NCBI GenBank assembly: GCA_029339505.1
Contig: JAQISU010000097.1
Span: 2,684,001 to 2,748,000 of the forward strand
DNA from: Unio delphinus
Lineage: Eukaryota; Mollusca; Bivalvia; Unionida; Unionidae
Reading direction: 5' to 3'
DNA length: 64,000 bases
Part shown: positions 12,291 through 23,379 of the stretch, one piece after another
Numbering within the stretch: position 1 is the stretch's first letter
Layout: every line of letters begins with the position of its first letter
Notes under the pieces: generated by a model
Seen by the model: only the letters and a program-made list of their open reading frames with translations
Database searches by the model: none
What the model was told of the DNA's origin: nothing
Program-made: the position numbers and the translations under genes

Positions 12291-12484
12291 AGAAGATAGA
12301 AGAGAGATCCACAGTAAAGAACTTACTGCAGGAGTACATGCCAGAATGCACCGATGATATTATACAAGGGCAACCTGAAAGCAGTTTCCACACTGCCATC
12401 CACCTCTACCCCCCAAATGTTGAAACACTGCCACCACCCTCCCACCCCCACAGCACAAAGCACACTCCATTAACTTTGGTATAG
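12291..12484 (+). CDS. candidate terminal coding exon, possible PDZ-ligand C-terminus
   Basis: The acceptor-like cagtccttttgattttgtag ends at 12290. From 12293 there are 63 open codons to TAG at 12482-12484: KIEERSTVKNLLQEYMPECT at the start, then DDIIQGQPESSFHTAIHLYP, a Pro/His-rich tract, and the end TPLTLV. The frame is much GC-richer than its flanks and its composition is protein-like. The last residues T-L-V fit the class I PDZ-ligand pattern (S/T-x-hydrophobic), which is an inference. An AATAAA lies about 30 bp after the stop. I recognise no family. The 63-codon length alone would be rare but not impossible by chance. Confidence 0.35.
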
Positions 12485-12705
12485 GTATTATTTGTTTTAT
12501 TTGATTTAGAAAAAATAAAATTGGTTATTGTAAAAATTAAATGCTGATGACACAGCTTTTAATGAAAACGGCTTTTCTAGAAACCAGAAATGGACAGTAA
12601 GCAGCATTTTTGCTTGCTTCCATCAGTAGCTAATTGGTTTGTGTTGCAATGCCAATATTTTGACAGTGTTAGGAACTCCCAAACAACAATCAGGTTAGAA
12701 ATTAT

Positions 12706-13408
12706 TAGTGTTGTTCCGATTATCGATTATAATCGATCATCAGTTGGCTGGGCAGATAATCGATTGTGAACACCATAATCGATTGTGTGTAAAGGGAGAC
12801 TACTTTTTAGGTGTATGCAAAGCACAAAGGTTAGTAAAACTCCCAGCCACTAAAGTTTACCTGAAATTTATTAATTTCCTTCACAAATACAAATATGAAA
12901 CCTTATGAGTCATAATTAGGAACATATAGTCATTAATACATGGTCAAGTTGTTAAATTGTTGAGTTAAAAATTTAAACACATTTTGTTGGTTTGTTTCAG
13001 TTAAATTGCAACATCTTTTGTAGTATTTATAAACAATGATAAACAAGAAAAATATGTCCTTCTATACTTTATATTATAGACACATCACATATGAACGAAA
13101 GAATTTTGGGTGATTGTAGCAGTATTTCAGTTACATTTACCTGATCAGCCATAAAAAGTTGTGTTCATTTAACAAAGTTGTAGAAAAAATATAACACAAT
13201 GTAATATTATTGTCAGGTTAAAGTATACATGTCATTAATTTAAAAGAGATTACTCCTGTACATTTATAAACATACTGAACTCTTGATCAAAGATATAATT
13301 GTTTAGCAAAAATTAAAATTTGCTCTTAGTAACCGATTATAATCGATGATCAGTTGGTTAAGGGGAACCGATTATCGATTATGAATTTCTGACCGATTCC
13401 CATCACTA
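12706..13408. mobile_element. non-autonomous hAT-type transposon, 703 bp
   Basis: The ends are tagtgttg and catcacta, inverted repeats of each other with one mismatch. They are followed inward by clusters of cgattatcgattataatcg on both sides. A perfect 8-bp direct repeat gaaattat flanks the element (12698-12705 and 13409-13416), the target-duplication length typical of hAT transposons. The interior has no transposase frame, so it would depend on an enzyme supplied elsewhere. Confidence 0.88.
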
Positions 13409-13607
13409 GAAATTATAAATCAATGAATTAAATCAATAAGTTTTGTGTATTTTTTTAAACTATACCTGATGCTTTTTTTAAAAAAAATCAGAACAAAGAA
13501 TGGGGAGGGTGTGCATTTACTTAAATACATTAAGAATGTTCTGTTTATAAATACAATATGATTGCTGAAATGATGAAATCATTTTTATGTGCAAAACGAA
13601 TTTGTTA

Positions 13608-13829
13608 ATTTTTTTCTAAAATTGGTCTAAACATCTCACCTATTTGTATACAAGTTTGAGTCTTAAGCTCATATGACATGAGTAAATGAGAAAGCTTGTC
13701 AGTAGCTTCCTGTGGTTTGGTGATTCTTCCTGTGTTCTTGATCCACAGATATACAGAGTCACAAACCATGTACAGCCAATTATGTGCTGACAAATGGTAT
13801 TTAGCCCACAACAACAACAATCTATATAT
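13608..13829 (+). mobile_element. SINE-2, degenerate copy
   Basis: Recognisable landmarks are ggtctaaac near the head, gtttgagtctt at the box B site, gagaaagcttgtcagtagct, and the tail acaacaacaac. Sequence is strongly diverged from the 6.8-kb copy, implying an old insertion. Confidence 0.75.
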
Positions 13830-14820
13830 TGGGATGCAAATGTAAAAAGCTGCTGAGTTACAGTTGTTATATGTGAAACTAATGTGAATGAAGTAAAGTT
13901 TATTAATATTAATAAATGTCACACATGTAAGAATGTGTTCATGTTAACTCATTTTTCTGGTTACAAATCCACTCATTTTTCTGTTCCAACTATATAGTAC
14001 AAGTCACATGGGTCAATTTGTAGGCATTAAACACAGACTATTTCAGTAATGGGTGTCATTTTTTTTAATTTATACTACATACCTTTAAGTGGCAAGTATT
14101 CACTCTTATTGGGACTCATTATTTAGACACCCCGACAGGTGTATAATGTAAAATCAATGTTAATGTGCAGACACTTTTGAACCTAAAGGTGTGATGGAGT
14201 ACAATCTGGATTGAAAGCCATGCACTGTGATGTCATAATGAAGGCTACACATATTGATAAACAAACTTGTATTACCCTCCATTGTGACAATTCCACTCCT
14301 ATTTTGACCAAAGTTTAGTACATGACACACTTTTGTAAACGTCCATATATATATATAAATAATATATGTCTGGAAGTTTCTTGGTGACATTAAAGGTGCC
14401 GAACATTCAATAATCAGGACTGAAAAGACTTTGGTTAAAGAAAATTAATGTAATATTCTTTTTATAAAAATTTATATTTAATTTAAAATAAGTATATGCA
14501 CATACATGATTCAAGTGACTTACACTATTGTGTGTTCTCATACTACAGGTCAAGCATAACTCCATTGGTGTAAAAGTAATCAAGCTATGGACATTAGTCA
14601 CATAAAAGTTAGAACACTTATATGATTAGGCACACAGAGATAATCAGCATCAGCACTGATATCATAGAAAAACAAAGTGGTGACTGCATTATCTATGGTG
14701 GAGAAGATGCAACTGCTATCTATTTCCATCCTGCATTGATGTGTGTCAGCTGTTCATCGAGGCTAGCTACAGGCTGTTACCATCTGCATACCATTACACT
14801 TCATCCATGAGATGCATGGA
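13830..14820. other. unassigned sequence
   Basis: A 62-codon plus frame at 14622-14810 and a 76-codon minus frame at 14160-14390 are moderately protein-like but have no splice context or motif that I can support. No repeats are evident. Confidence 0.4.
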
Positions 14821-15020
14821 CTTTGAAGCACTTTTAAATGTCTTTCTTTTTAAAGCACTTTCAAAGCCTTGAATTTGTCATCTACAAATTCAAGTACTTT
14901 CAATGCCTTCATTTTGACATTCTCAAATTCAAGCACTTTTCAAGGCCTTGATTTTACCATCGTCGAATTCAAGCACATACCTCATACAAGACCCTTCATT
15001 TGTCCATCTTCAAATTTGTT
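14821..15020. repeat. diverged tandem repeat, about 53-bp unit
   Basis: Three to four imperfect copies of a unit containing aagcactttcaaagccttga and a fragment like ttgtcatctacaaattcaag. Related phrases (ccatgacttttcaaaa, atgacttttcatggcccctg) recur at 15347-15410, so the whole 14.8-15.4 kb stretch may be an old mobile element. Confidence 0.6.
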
Positions 15021-15667
15021 CATATACAAAGTGCATGAACTCCACTAAAAGCTGCTTAGTACTTCATGCCAATTTTATCTTTAGAAATTTATCCAACATG
15101 TTGAACTTGCTTCTTCACTTCCAACCAATCATCAACGTCTCCAAGCCCACAAAATAAATAATATAAAAAAACAGGATCCTGAAGATTTAACAAAAACAAA
15201 TTCTATGACTTTTACATAACCATTTCACAATACACAAGCAACGTTTTTGTTTTTCGTAATTGTGTCATGTTAAAATAAGTTTTTTTAATTAGTGCTGTAC
15301 GAAATTAGCAGTTATCAATTTCATTTTAATTCCATTGTCAGAAATTCCATGACTTTTCAAAAAACTTTGCAAGGTTCTGAAAACTGCTATGACTTTTCAT
15401 GGCCCCTGAAATGTATATTTTAAATTCCAAAACATTAACAAGATTTGAGGACCAACAGGAAATTGTCAAAAGCAGTAGTCTCAGTCTTCAAGATACATGA
15501 GCCACGTTATTTTTCATGAATGTATACATCTGTAAAATGAAACACTAGCATGTGAATTGTGGCCAGATTTATATTTCCCATAAAATACATGTGTATGAAT
15601 GGGTTTAAAACATTTCAACATACACATTGACTTCATTCAGAATATACTTATGTACAGACTTACGTAC

Positions 15668-15872
15668 ATATGGCCAAAAGGCCTAAAGTGCTTCTCCCCA
15701 CTGCATAGGTTTGAGTCTTGGACTAGGCCAATGTAGGTATGTGAGACATCTTTCCAGTAGCTTCTCATAGCGTCCCTGGTTTTCCCCAGGGTTTTCCCCA
15801 GTGTCTTTCCATGTTCTTTCTAGATCAGTTATACTGGCTGCCATGTACAGCATGCACTTAAAAATGGCATTA
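15668..15872 (+). mobile_element. SINE-2, diverged copy
   Basis: Landmarks: catatggccaaaaggcctaa at the head, ataggtttgagtcttgga at box B, a duplicated gttttccccaggg block and aaaatggcattaagg near the 3' end. The (CAA)n tail is lost. Confidence 0.78.
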
Positions 15873-16263
15873 AGGTACCGTCCATAAATGATGTCGCGCA
15901 CCTTAAATGCACAATGACCATCTTGGGCCTTAAACTTTCAACAGGTTCATTTGCTTTACTCTGAATGGACTTGGGTTTGGAACTTTTGACTGGCTCATTT
16001 TAAATACTACAATTGGGGTACATATAGAATTTTAAACTTTCTACAGACACCTTTATGTAATTCAAGTTGAATATATTTTATATGCAGTTTGTAAACTTTC
16101 TACAGGCACATGTATTTGATCTTGACTTGAATTAAGTTATTCCCTACTTTTGCAAAAAGCTCATTAAGAAATGAAAGCATAGTAATTAAGTTATCAGCAA
16201 GACTTAATAATATCAGTGTGAGAAGACAGTTAGATTCTGGTCATTGCTTCCCTGACCCCACTT
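15873..16263. other. weakly repetitive AT-rich sequence
   Basis: Phrases such as taaactttctacagacacct and gtaaactttctacaggcaca recur at irregular spacing, suggesting a very old tandem array. No gene is seen. Confidence 0.4.
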
Positions 16264-16274
16264 CTAAACACCTT

Positions 16275-16523
16275 CTTGTTCTTGTGCGGTTAAACACCAT
16301 ATTTCAGCACATGATAGGCTATACATGGCGGCCAGTGTTAATGGTGGAGGAAGAACTCTGGAAAAACCGCAGGAAGAACCACCGACCCATGTGAAGATAC
16401 TGGAAAGCTTTCTCACATACCCACACTGGCCAATTCAGAGACTCGAACCCATGCAGACAGAGGTGAGATGGTAGTCATCAGTAATGAAGAATGCTTTAGA
16501 CTACTCTGCCACTCAGGGCCCCT
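16275..16523 (-). mobile_element. SINE-2, full-length copy with perfect 11-bp target duplication
   Basis: Complete from the tail side (gcggttaaacaccatatttc) to the head (gactactctgccactcaggg). Box B appears as gactcgaaccc. The 11-bp direct repeat ctaaacacctt lies on both sides (16264-16274 and 16524-16534), direct evidence of retroposition. Confidence 0.95.
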
Positions 16524-16893
16524 CTAAACACCTTGAAAAAGACATAATTAGCATCTCACCTGTTGAACACTGTCATTAATATGAAGAAATTATGGACTAA
16601 TTATGGTAAGGTATTCATTTTTCACTAGACTACTGTAGTATAAAGTTTCTTAAATATCACTACAGTCATGTAATAAAGATAAAATGGTTTGACAGATTGC
16701 TGAGATGACATTGATATTCTAAGGGTTATCCATCTATTTATGTGATTATACAGAATGATAGCCCCATGTGGCCATAAATGATTGCATTTCAACATTGTAG
16801 CTGTCACATATATTAGATAATCATATCATAACTTGAATAGCTAGATTACATACCTAACAACCATAGAAGTTTAGAATTCAAGTTTATCAAATG

Positions 16894-16895
<2 letters not shown>

Positions 16896-16958
<63 letters not shown>
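16896..16958. repeat. (TA)n microsatellite, about 63 bp
   Basis: Uninterrupted TA dinucleotides. Confidence 0.99.
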
Positions 16959-16961
<3 letters not shown>

Positions 16962-16979
16962 ATGTATGCACCACATGAG

Positions 16980-17410
16980 ATAATAGTTTACCCTTTATTA
17001 TCCTGTATAACTATTTTTTTAGTAAGTGACATGTTTTGGCCATCATGTATAAATATTTTTTCAATGATATGTTTTCTGTCATCCTGTATAAATATATTTA
17101 GTCAATGATATATTACAGTAGAATCCGTGATGAGAAACCACCTCTTTTGCCAAAAAGTGGCCTCTCAAGACAGATGTTCTCTCATAACAGGTCATACTGA
17201 TATATAAAATTAAATGTGTGCATTGAGAGTGTGGTCTCAAGAAAGGCGGTCTTATAATATAGCAGTGATCTTTCAAGACAGGTTTTACTGTACTGCCATC
17301 TTGCATAAATATATTTAGTCAATGATATATTACTGTCACCCTGTATAAATATATTTAGTCATTCAGAAGTTTGTTATATTTTATAAATATATTTAGTAAA
17401 TGACATCTTT
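16980..17410. repeat. AT-rich minisatellite, about 40-bp unit, interrupted by a MITE
   Basis: Units of the form catcctgtataaatatattt plus agtcaatgatatattac run from 16.98 kb to 17.41 kb. The array is split by the 175-bp element at 17116-17290; removing it rejoins two units. Confidence 0.85.
17116..17290. mobile_element. Tc1/mariner-like MITE, 175 bp
   Basis: The left end starts cagtagaatccgtgatgaga and the right end, read inward on minus, cagtaaaacctgtcttgaaa. The terminal CAGTA and the TA dinucleotides on both sides (17114-17115 and 17291-17292) fit the pogo/Tigger branch of Tc1/mariner. No coding capacity. Related right-end fragments appear near 31.55 kb and 53.33 kb. Confidence 0.82.
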
Positions 17411-17715
17411 CTGCAATTTCTGTGACACCACTACCTCACTATAAGCCACTTCCTTATAATACAGTTCCTTTTTCAATAGCGCAATTACCATTTGATTTTA
17501 AATAGAGAACCATACACTGGTGAAACTATTTACAGCATGAACAGATAGAATATAGATACATGTCATACTCACAGTAAATCTATAATAATTCCATCCAAAA
17601 CTATATGCAGAATGAAGTGTAATTTGTAGTAATTTTATAATGTATCAATATTTGTCTGCATTTGATACAAAACATAATCCAAAAATAATGTAAGAAAAGA
17701 TAAAGTATATTTATT

Positions 17716-17893
17716 TGTGTGTGTGTGTGTGTGTGTGTGTGAGTGTGTGTTACTTGGATTTTTAACATAGCTTTTAAAGAAATCAGTCAAACTGCTATGA
17801 TGTCTGCAGACATGGCAGTTTATAGTGATGTCTAAGCACTATGTCATCATGCTTTAAGACATGTTTCAAATCGAAAGCCCAACAGGTAACATA
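17716..17893 (-). mobile_element. SINE-1 copy B, 3' part (split element)
   Basis: The (CA)n tail (TG run from 17716 on plus), the 3' motif and the atgatgtctgcagacatggc body match copy A. The homology stops near 17893 where a SINE-2 copy begins; the remainder of SINE-1 resumes at 18326. Confidence 0.8.
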
Positions 17894-18115
17894 GAGGGAC
17901 CCTGAGTGGTGTAAAGCTCTTTCCGTTACAGATCACTGCCATCTCACCTCTGTCTGCATGGATTCGAGTCTCAGATTTGACTAATATATTATAGGCATGC
18001 AAGAAAGCTTGCCAGTAGCTTCTCATGGGTCAGGCATTCTTTCCAGGGGTTCTTCCTCCACCATTAGTACTGGCCGCCATGTGTAGCCTATTGTGTGCTG
18101 AAAAATGGCATTAAT
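17894..18115 (+). mobile_element. SINE-2 copy nested in SINE-1
   Basis: Head gggaccctgagtggtgtaaa, box B atggattcgagtctc, and 3' body ctgaaaaatggcattaa are clear. Instead of a (CAA)n tail it runs directly into LINE-derived sequence at about 18119. Confidence 0.85.
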
Positions 18116-18125
18116 GAGCACAAAA

Positions 18126-18303
18126 CTAAACAGCGACAAACTCCAGGTTCTATTTGCATTCAGCCTTAATATGACCTCTCAGATTGAGTTCTTGTTGTCT
18201 TCATAGATAACAATGTAACTTGGTCTATTCACACGAAACATGTTTCAAAAAATGTTAATTCTTATCTATGGCTACTGATAAAAATTAAAGCATATATTCT
18301 TCT
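18126..18303 (+). pseudogene. LINE reverse-transcriptase fragment
   Basis: From 18126 one frame reads LNSDKLQVLFAFSL. After a frameshift near 18200 the next frame reads VFIDNNVTWSIHTKHVSKNV then NSYLWLLIKIK. This matches the conserved block just after the RT catalytic core of non-LTR retrotransposons, with the pattern LGV..D..L.W..HI..V..K....L..L..IK. The frame change and missing flanks show a dead fragment. It lies between SINE-2 and the second half of SINE-1. The clade (CR1, L2 or Jockey-like) is not settled from 60 residues. Confidence 0.72.
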
Positions 18304-18325
18304 TCATCTTTTATAACAGTTGCAC

Positions 18326-18496
18326 TATCCTGACAACACTGGCCAACCATTACTAACACTTAGACCTCTTAATGCTGAGCATCAAGCAAGGCAGCTGCCA
18401 GTACCATTTTTAGAAGTCTTTGATATGACTCACAGTCAAGACCTGAACCTGCAACATCACACATCTAAGATATCTGATATGGATGCAGTTACAACT
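18326..18496 (-). mobile_element. SINE-1 copy B, 5' part (split element)
   Basis: Resumes with atcctgacaacactggccaa and continues through cttaatgctgagcatcaagc to the tRNA-like head, whose box B is degenerate (gacctgaacctgcaac on plus). Together with 17716-17893 it makes one element interrupted by about 430 bp. Confidence 0.78.
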
Positions 18497-18633
18497 TAGG
18501 AAACCGGAGCAGTTAAATTTATTATATATGCATATTATCAAGGTATTAGTTGTCTGTATAAATATTAAACATCTAGATTCTCTCTGTCCGATTCCACACT
18601 GTACAATTCCTTTAGGCTTTAGGATTGCAGCAT

Positions 18634-18924
18634 GAATATCTATCAATGACCAAAATGGTGTCATCATGTAGCTGTCAATTATCAAAATGATCATCATGAA
18701 TATCTGTCAATGACCAAAATGGTGTCATCATGTAGCTGTCAATTATCAAAATGATCATCATGAATATCTGTCAATGACCAAAATGGTGTCATCATGTAGC
18801 TGTCAATTATCAAAATGATCATCATGAATATCTGTCAATGACCAAAATGGTGTCATCATGTAGCTGTCAATTATCAAAATGATCATCATGAATATCTGTC
18901 AATGATCAAAATGGTGTCATCATG
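18634..18924. repeat. minisatellite, 64-bp unit, 4.5 copies
   Basis: Units start at 18634, 18698, 18762, 18826 and so on. Each 64-bp unit is itself an imperfect dimer: tgtcaatgaccaaaatggtg and tgtcaattatcaaaatgatc are diverged half-units of about 32 bp. Confidence 0.97.
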
Positions 18925-19169
18925 GTCAGGAAAGTAAAAGTTGCTGGTTGATCTACTGTGATAAATTATCTGCCACGTCCAAGCCACATTTGCATGAAGG
19001 TGGCTTTCATCCCATGTTTGTCCATGGCATATATATATCTTTTTCTTAGGCTAATTATTGTTGATGTTTGTTTGTGTATTTATTATTATTAAAAAAAACT
19101 AAATTTTTTAACTTACATATTATTCTATCTTCAGGAAAACTGCATTTTCAACACGTTTCCATATTTTTT

Positions 19170-19390
19170 AATCAGCCAAGTGTGGCAGTTTACATTGATG
19201 TCTAGCACTGAGGCACATGCCACAGACCCAGTTACATCATCCTGACACCAGGCCAACCAGTCCTAACACTAATTTCTTATTGCTCAGCACCAAGTGAGGG
19301 GGCTACTTGTATGACTTGGCCTGGGTATGAACCTGTGACCTCACACATCCAAGGCAGATGCTCTAACTACTTCTGTCACCAGACCAGTTG
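19170..19390 (-). mobile_element. SINE-1 copy C, tail missing
   Basis: Body tgtctagcactgaggcacat and ctgacaccaggccaaccagt match copies A and D; the head side shows ccaaggcagatgctctaact. The 3' (CA)n tail and aaagctac motif are absent or badly decayed. Confidence 0.82.
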
Positions 19391-20589
19391 ACATAGATAA
19401 TGAGTTCTAAGACATAGAGATATAGATAATACAAAACTGGGCATCAAAATTGACCGCTATAAATTTCTGGCAACATGATATTCAACCCTAATTATATTAC
19501 AGTACTGACATAATTTTGGCTACAACAGGAAACAGGAAGAGGGTAACATTTGTAAATAGGCTGTAAATAACATACCTGCACAATCTATGGTAAAACTATC
19601 TCTAAAAATGATAATCTATTTTTTTTTTTTACATACCCTTCCTCGACGAGACGAAGTCATTTATTGCTTAGTCTTCTATTAATTATCTATCATAATCAAT
19701 GTAACAGAATATGCTATAATACACCCGCCAATTCATATGGTATTTCACCACTGCTGACAATCCACTGCTAAATATGTCCACATGACCTAGCGATAAGATG
19801 AGTGTTTTGAGTCGAAGCTATTTAAAACATGGAATTCCACTGAATCTTCTGCATTTGTTTGCTTTGGGACTTTTCAGCACATGTGAAATGGGGCTCCAAG
19901 TAGGCCATTAGGTTGAATAAGGTGAAGTGTGATCCAAACATAGGGCAGAATGGAATGTCAACCATAGGGTATTGATTTATTTTCATTCATAAGGAGGCAT
20001 GTTTTCATGCAGTTTAAATTTAAAGCACACACAGAGGATGCAATGGGATGGATAATTTCAAATTGCTTTCATCATTTAAAGAGCTGATTAATGCTAAAAG
20101 GTTTTCAGAGATACAATTCTGGAAAGACATTCAGATTTAAGGCAGTTGGTTTCTTTTCAGTTAAAACGGCCAATTTAATATCAGTTAATCTACAAATTAG
20201 GAATTAGACTGAAACACCGACCCATAACTCCTTCTGCAAAGATTCCCCACTGCATATTAATTAATATATTTACTACTTTTATCCACGATATTATCAAGCA
20301 GAAGCCTTATTGAAAAGATTTACTCTAGTACGTGCTACATAGCTGTCGATTTTGATGATAAATCTAATCTGAAGATAATTTTTTATATTCTCTGAAAATT
20401 AAATTACTACAAAGGTAAAAAGAAAGATTCATTAACATATGTCCTTTATCCCATGCACCCACCTTTTCTTTTTTTAAATATAAGAAATTATTGATATTGA
20501 GATTTTACTACAGAATTGTGGAGGAAAGGGTCTCCGTAAACCAAATGTTTTCACCCACTGGAACACTGGTTTCTGACACGTAAAGTTAT
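19391..20589. other. long non-repetitive, complex sequence
   Basis: In contrast to most of the window, about 19640-20530 shows no tandem or dispersed repeat, has balanced composition and no long frame. It could be conserved non-coding DNA. I see no motif that identifies a function. Confidence 0.4.
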
Positions 20590-21310
20590 GGAAGGGACAA
20601 AAACTGCTCTAGTTGCTGGGTACTGACTATGATCAGAGACAAAAACTGTTGTAGTTGTTGGACACTGATCTGAGACAAAAACTGGTTTTGACACTGAGCC
20701 AAGAGACTGTTCTAGTTACTGGGTTCTAAAACTAATCCGAGATAAAAACTGTTGTAGTTATTGGATTCTGACACTGATCTGAGACAAAAACTGGTTTTGA
20801 CACTGAGCCAAGAGACTGTTCTAGTTACTGGGTTCTAACACTAATCTGAGATAAAAACTGTTATAGTTATTGAACTCTGACACTGATTTGAGACAAAAAC
20901 TGGTTTTGACACTGAGCCAAGAGACTGTCCTAGTTATTGGGTTTACTCTTCTGACAGTGATTTGAGAAAAAAAATTGTTCTAGTTACTGGGTTCTGACAC
21001 TGATCCAAAACAAAAAACTGTTCTAACTCATATGGTTAAGTTATGATTTTGACAACAACTGGGGTGTTACCCATGTGGTTAATTATTGATCAAGACGAAA
21101 ACTGTTCTCACTCATACAGTAAAGTTGTGGATAACAAATAGGTTCTGACCCATATGGATAAGTTGTAAATTTTAAAAAAAAATGTGTTCTGACCCATAGG
21201 TTTGTTTACACTGTGGATCTTTTTCAAAATGGGTTTTGCACCATATGGTTAAGCTGCTGCTGGTTAAAAAATCAATGGGTTCTGACCCATAAGGCTAAGT
21301 AGTAGATAAT
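20590..21310. repeat. diverged tandem repeat, about 40-bp unit (array flank)
   Basis: Units such as ctgttctagttactgggttc and gacactgatctgagacaaaa grade through forms like tctgacccatatggttaagt into the homogeneous array that follows. They look like older relatives of that unit. Confidence 0.8.
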
Positions 21311-23060
21311 AAAAAAAAACTTTTTTCCTGACCTATATGGCTAAATAGTGGATAAAAAAAAAATTCTGACCTATATGGCTAAATAGTGGATAAAAAAAAA
21401 AAATTCTGACCTATATGGCTAAATAGTGGATAAAAAAAAAAATTCTGACCTATATGGCTAAATAGTGCATAAAAAAAAAAATTCTGACCTATATGGCTAC
21501 ACAGTGGATTAAAAAAAAAATTCTGACCTATATGGCTACACAGTGGATTAAAAAAAAAATTCTGACCTATATGGCTAAATAGTGGATAAAAAAAAAAATT
21601 CTGACCTATAAGGCTAAATAGTGGATAAAAAAAAAATTCTGACCTATATGGCTAAATAGTGGATAAAAAAAAATTCTGACCTATATGGCTACACAGTGGA
21701 TTAAAAAAAAAATTCTGACCTATATGGCTACACAGTGGATTAAAAAAAAAATTCTGACCTATATGGCTAAATAGTGGATAAAAAAAAAAATTCTGACCTA
21801 TATGGCTAAATAGTGGATAAAAAAAAAAATTCTGACCTATATGGCTAAATAGTGGATAAAAAAAAAATTCTGACCTATATGGCTAAATAGTGGATAAAAA
21901 AAAAAATTCTGACCTATATGGCTACACAGTGGATTAAAAAAAAAAATCTGACCTATATGGCTACACAGTGGATTAAAAAAAAAATTCTGACCTATATGGC
22001 TAAATAGTGGATAAAAAAAAAAATTCTGACCTATAAGACTAAATAGTGGATAAAAAAAAAATTCTGACCTATATGGCTAAATAGTGGATAAAAAAAAAAA
22101 TTCTGACCTATATGGCTACACAGTGGATTAAAAAAAAAATTCTGACCTATATGGCTACACAGTGGATTAAAAAAAAAATTCTGACCTATATGGCTAAATA
22201 GTGGATAAAAAAAAAATTCTGACCTATATGGCTAAATAGTGGATAAAAAAAAAATTCTGACCTATATGGCTACACAGTGGATTAAAAAAAAAATTCTGAC
22301 CTATAAGGCTAAATTGTGGATAAAAAAAAAATTCTGACCTATATGGCTAAATAGTGGATAAAAAAAAAATTCTAACCTATATGGCTACACAGTGGATTAA
22401 AAAAAAAAATTCTGACCTATATGGCTAAATTGTGGATAAAAAAAAAATTCTGACCTATATGGCTAAATAGTGCATAAAAAAAAAAATTCTGACCTATAAG
22501 GCTAAATAGTGGATAAAAAAAAAATTCTGACCTATATGGCTAAATAGTGGATAAAAAAAAAATTCTGACCTATATGGCTAAATAGTGGATAAAAAAAAAA
22601 TTCTGACCTATATGGCTAAATAGTGGATAAAAAAAAAAATTCTGACCTATATGGCTAAATAGTGGAAAAAAAAAAAAATTCTGACCTATATGGCTAAATA
22701 GTGGATAAAAAAAAAAATTCTGACCTATATGGCTAAATAGTGGATAAAAAAAAAAATTCTGACCTATATGGCTAAATAGTGGATAAAAAAAAAAATTCTG
22801 ACCTATATGGCTAAATAGTGGATAAAAAAAAAAATTCTGACCTATATGGCTAAATAGTGGATAAAAAAAAAAATTCTGACCTATATGGCTAAATTGTGGA
22901 TAAAAAAAAAATTCTGACCTATATGGCTAAATAGTGGATAAAAAAAAAATTCTGACCTATATGGCTACACAGTGGATTAAAAAAACAACTTTTTTCTGAC
23001 CCACATGGCTAAATAGTGGATAAAAAAATCTTTTTTCTGACCCATATGGTGGTTGTGGAT
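21311..23060. repeat. minisatellite, about 38-bp unit with poly-A segment, about 45 copies
   Basis: The unit is ttctgacctatatggctaaa plus tagtggat followed by an A-run of 8-12. Two unit types alternate: one with gctaaatagtggat and one with gctacacagtggatt, the latter often in pairs. The A-run varies in length between copies. Confidence 0.98.
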
Positions 23061-23379
23061 AAAACAAACTGGGTTCTGAGGTGTATAGCTGATTTACTGA
23101 CAAGACAAATTTTTGGACAGAGCAATTTGAAATTGCAAGCCCAGCATTTCTTTTAATCTTGATTGCTATAGTTACACACAGAACATTCGATACAATTTAC
23201 TTAACAAGGAAACAAGTTTATGTACTTTTGTTTCTTAGATAAGTGTGAGATAGAAATGCAAAATGAACAGAATTAATACAAAATAAAAAAAGCATTCATG
23301 TTCAGCACATGTGGCTTAGTAATGAACACATGTGGTTTATTGATAACAAATGTACCTTAGCTTGGTGATAGCTGAAGAT
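23061..23379. other. unassigned spacer between arrays
   Basis: No supported feature. Confidence 0.5.
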
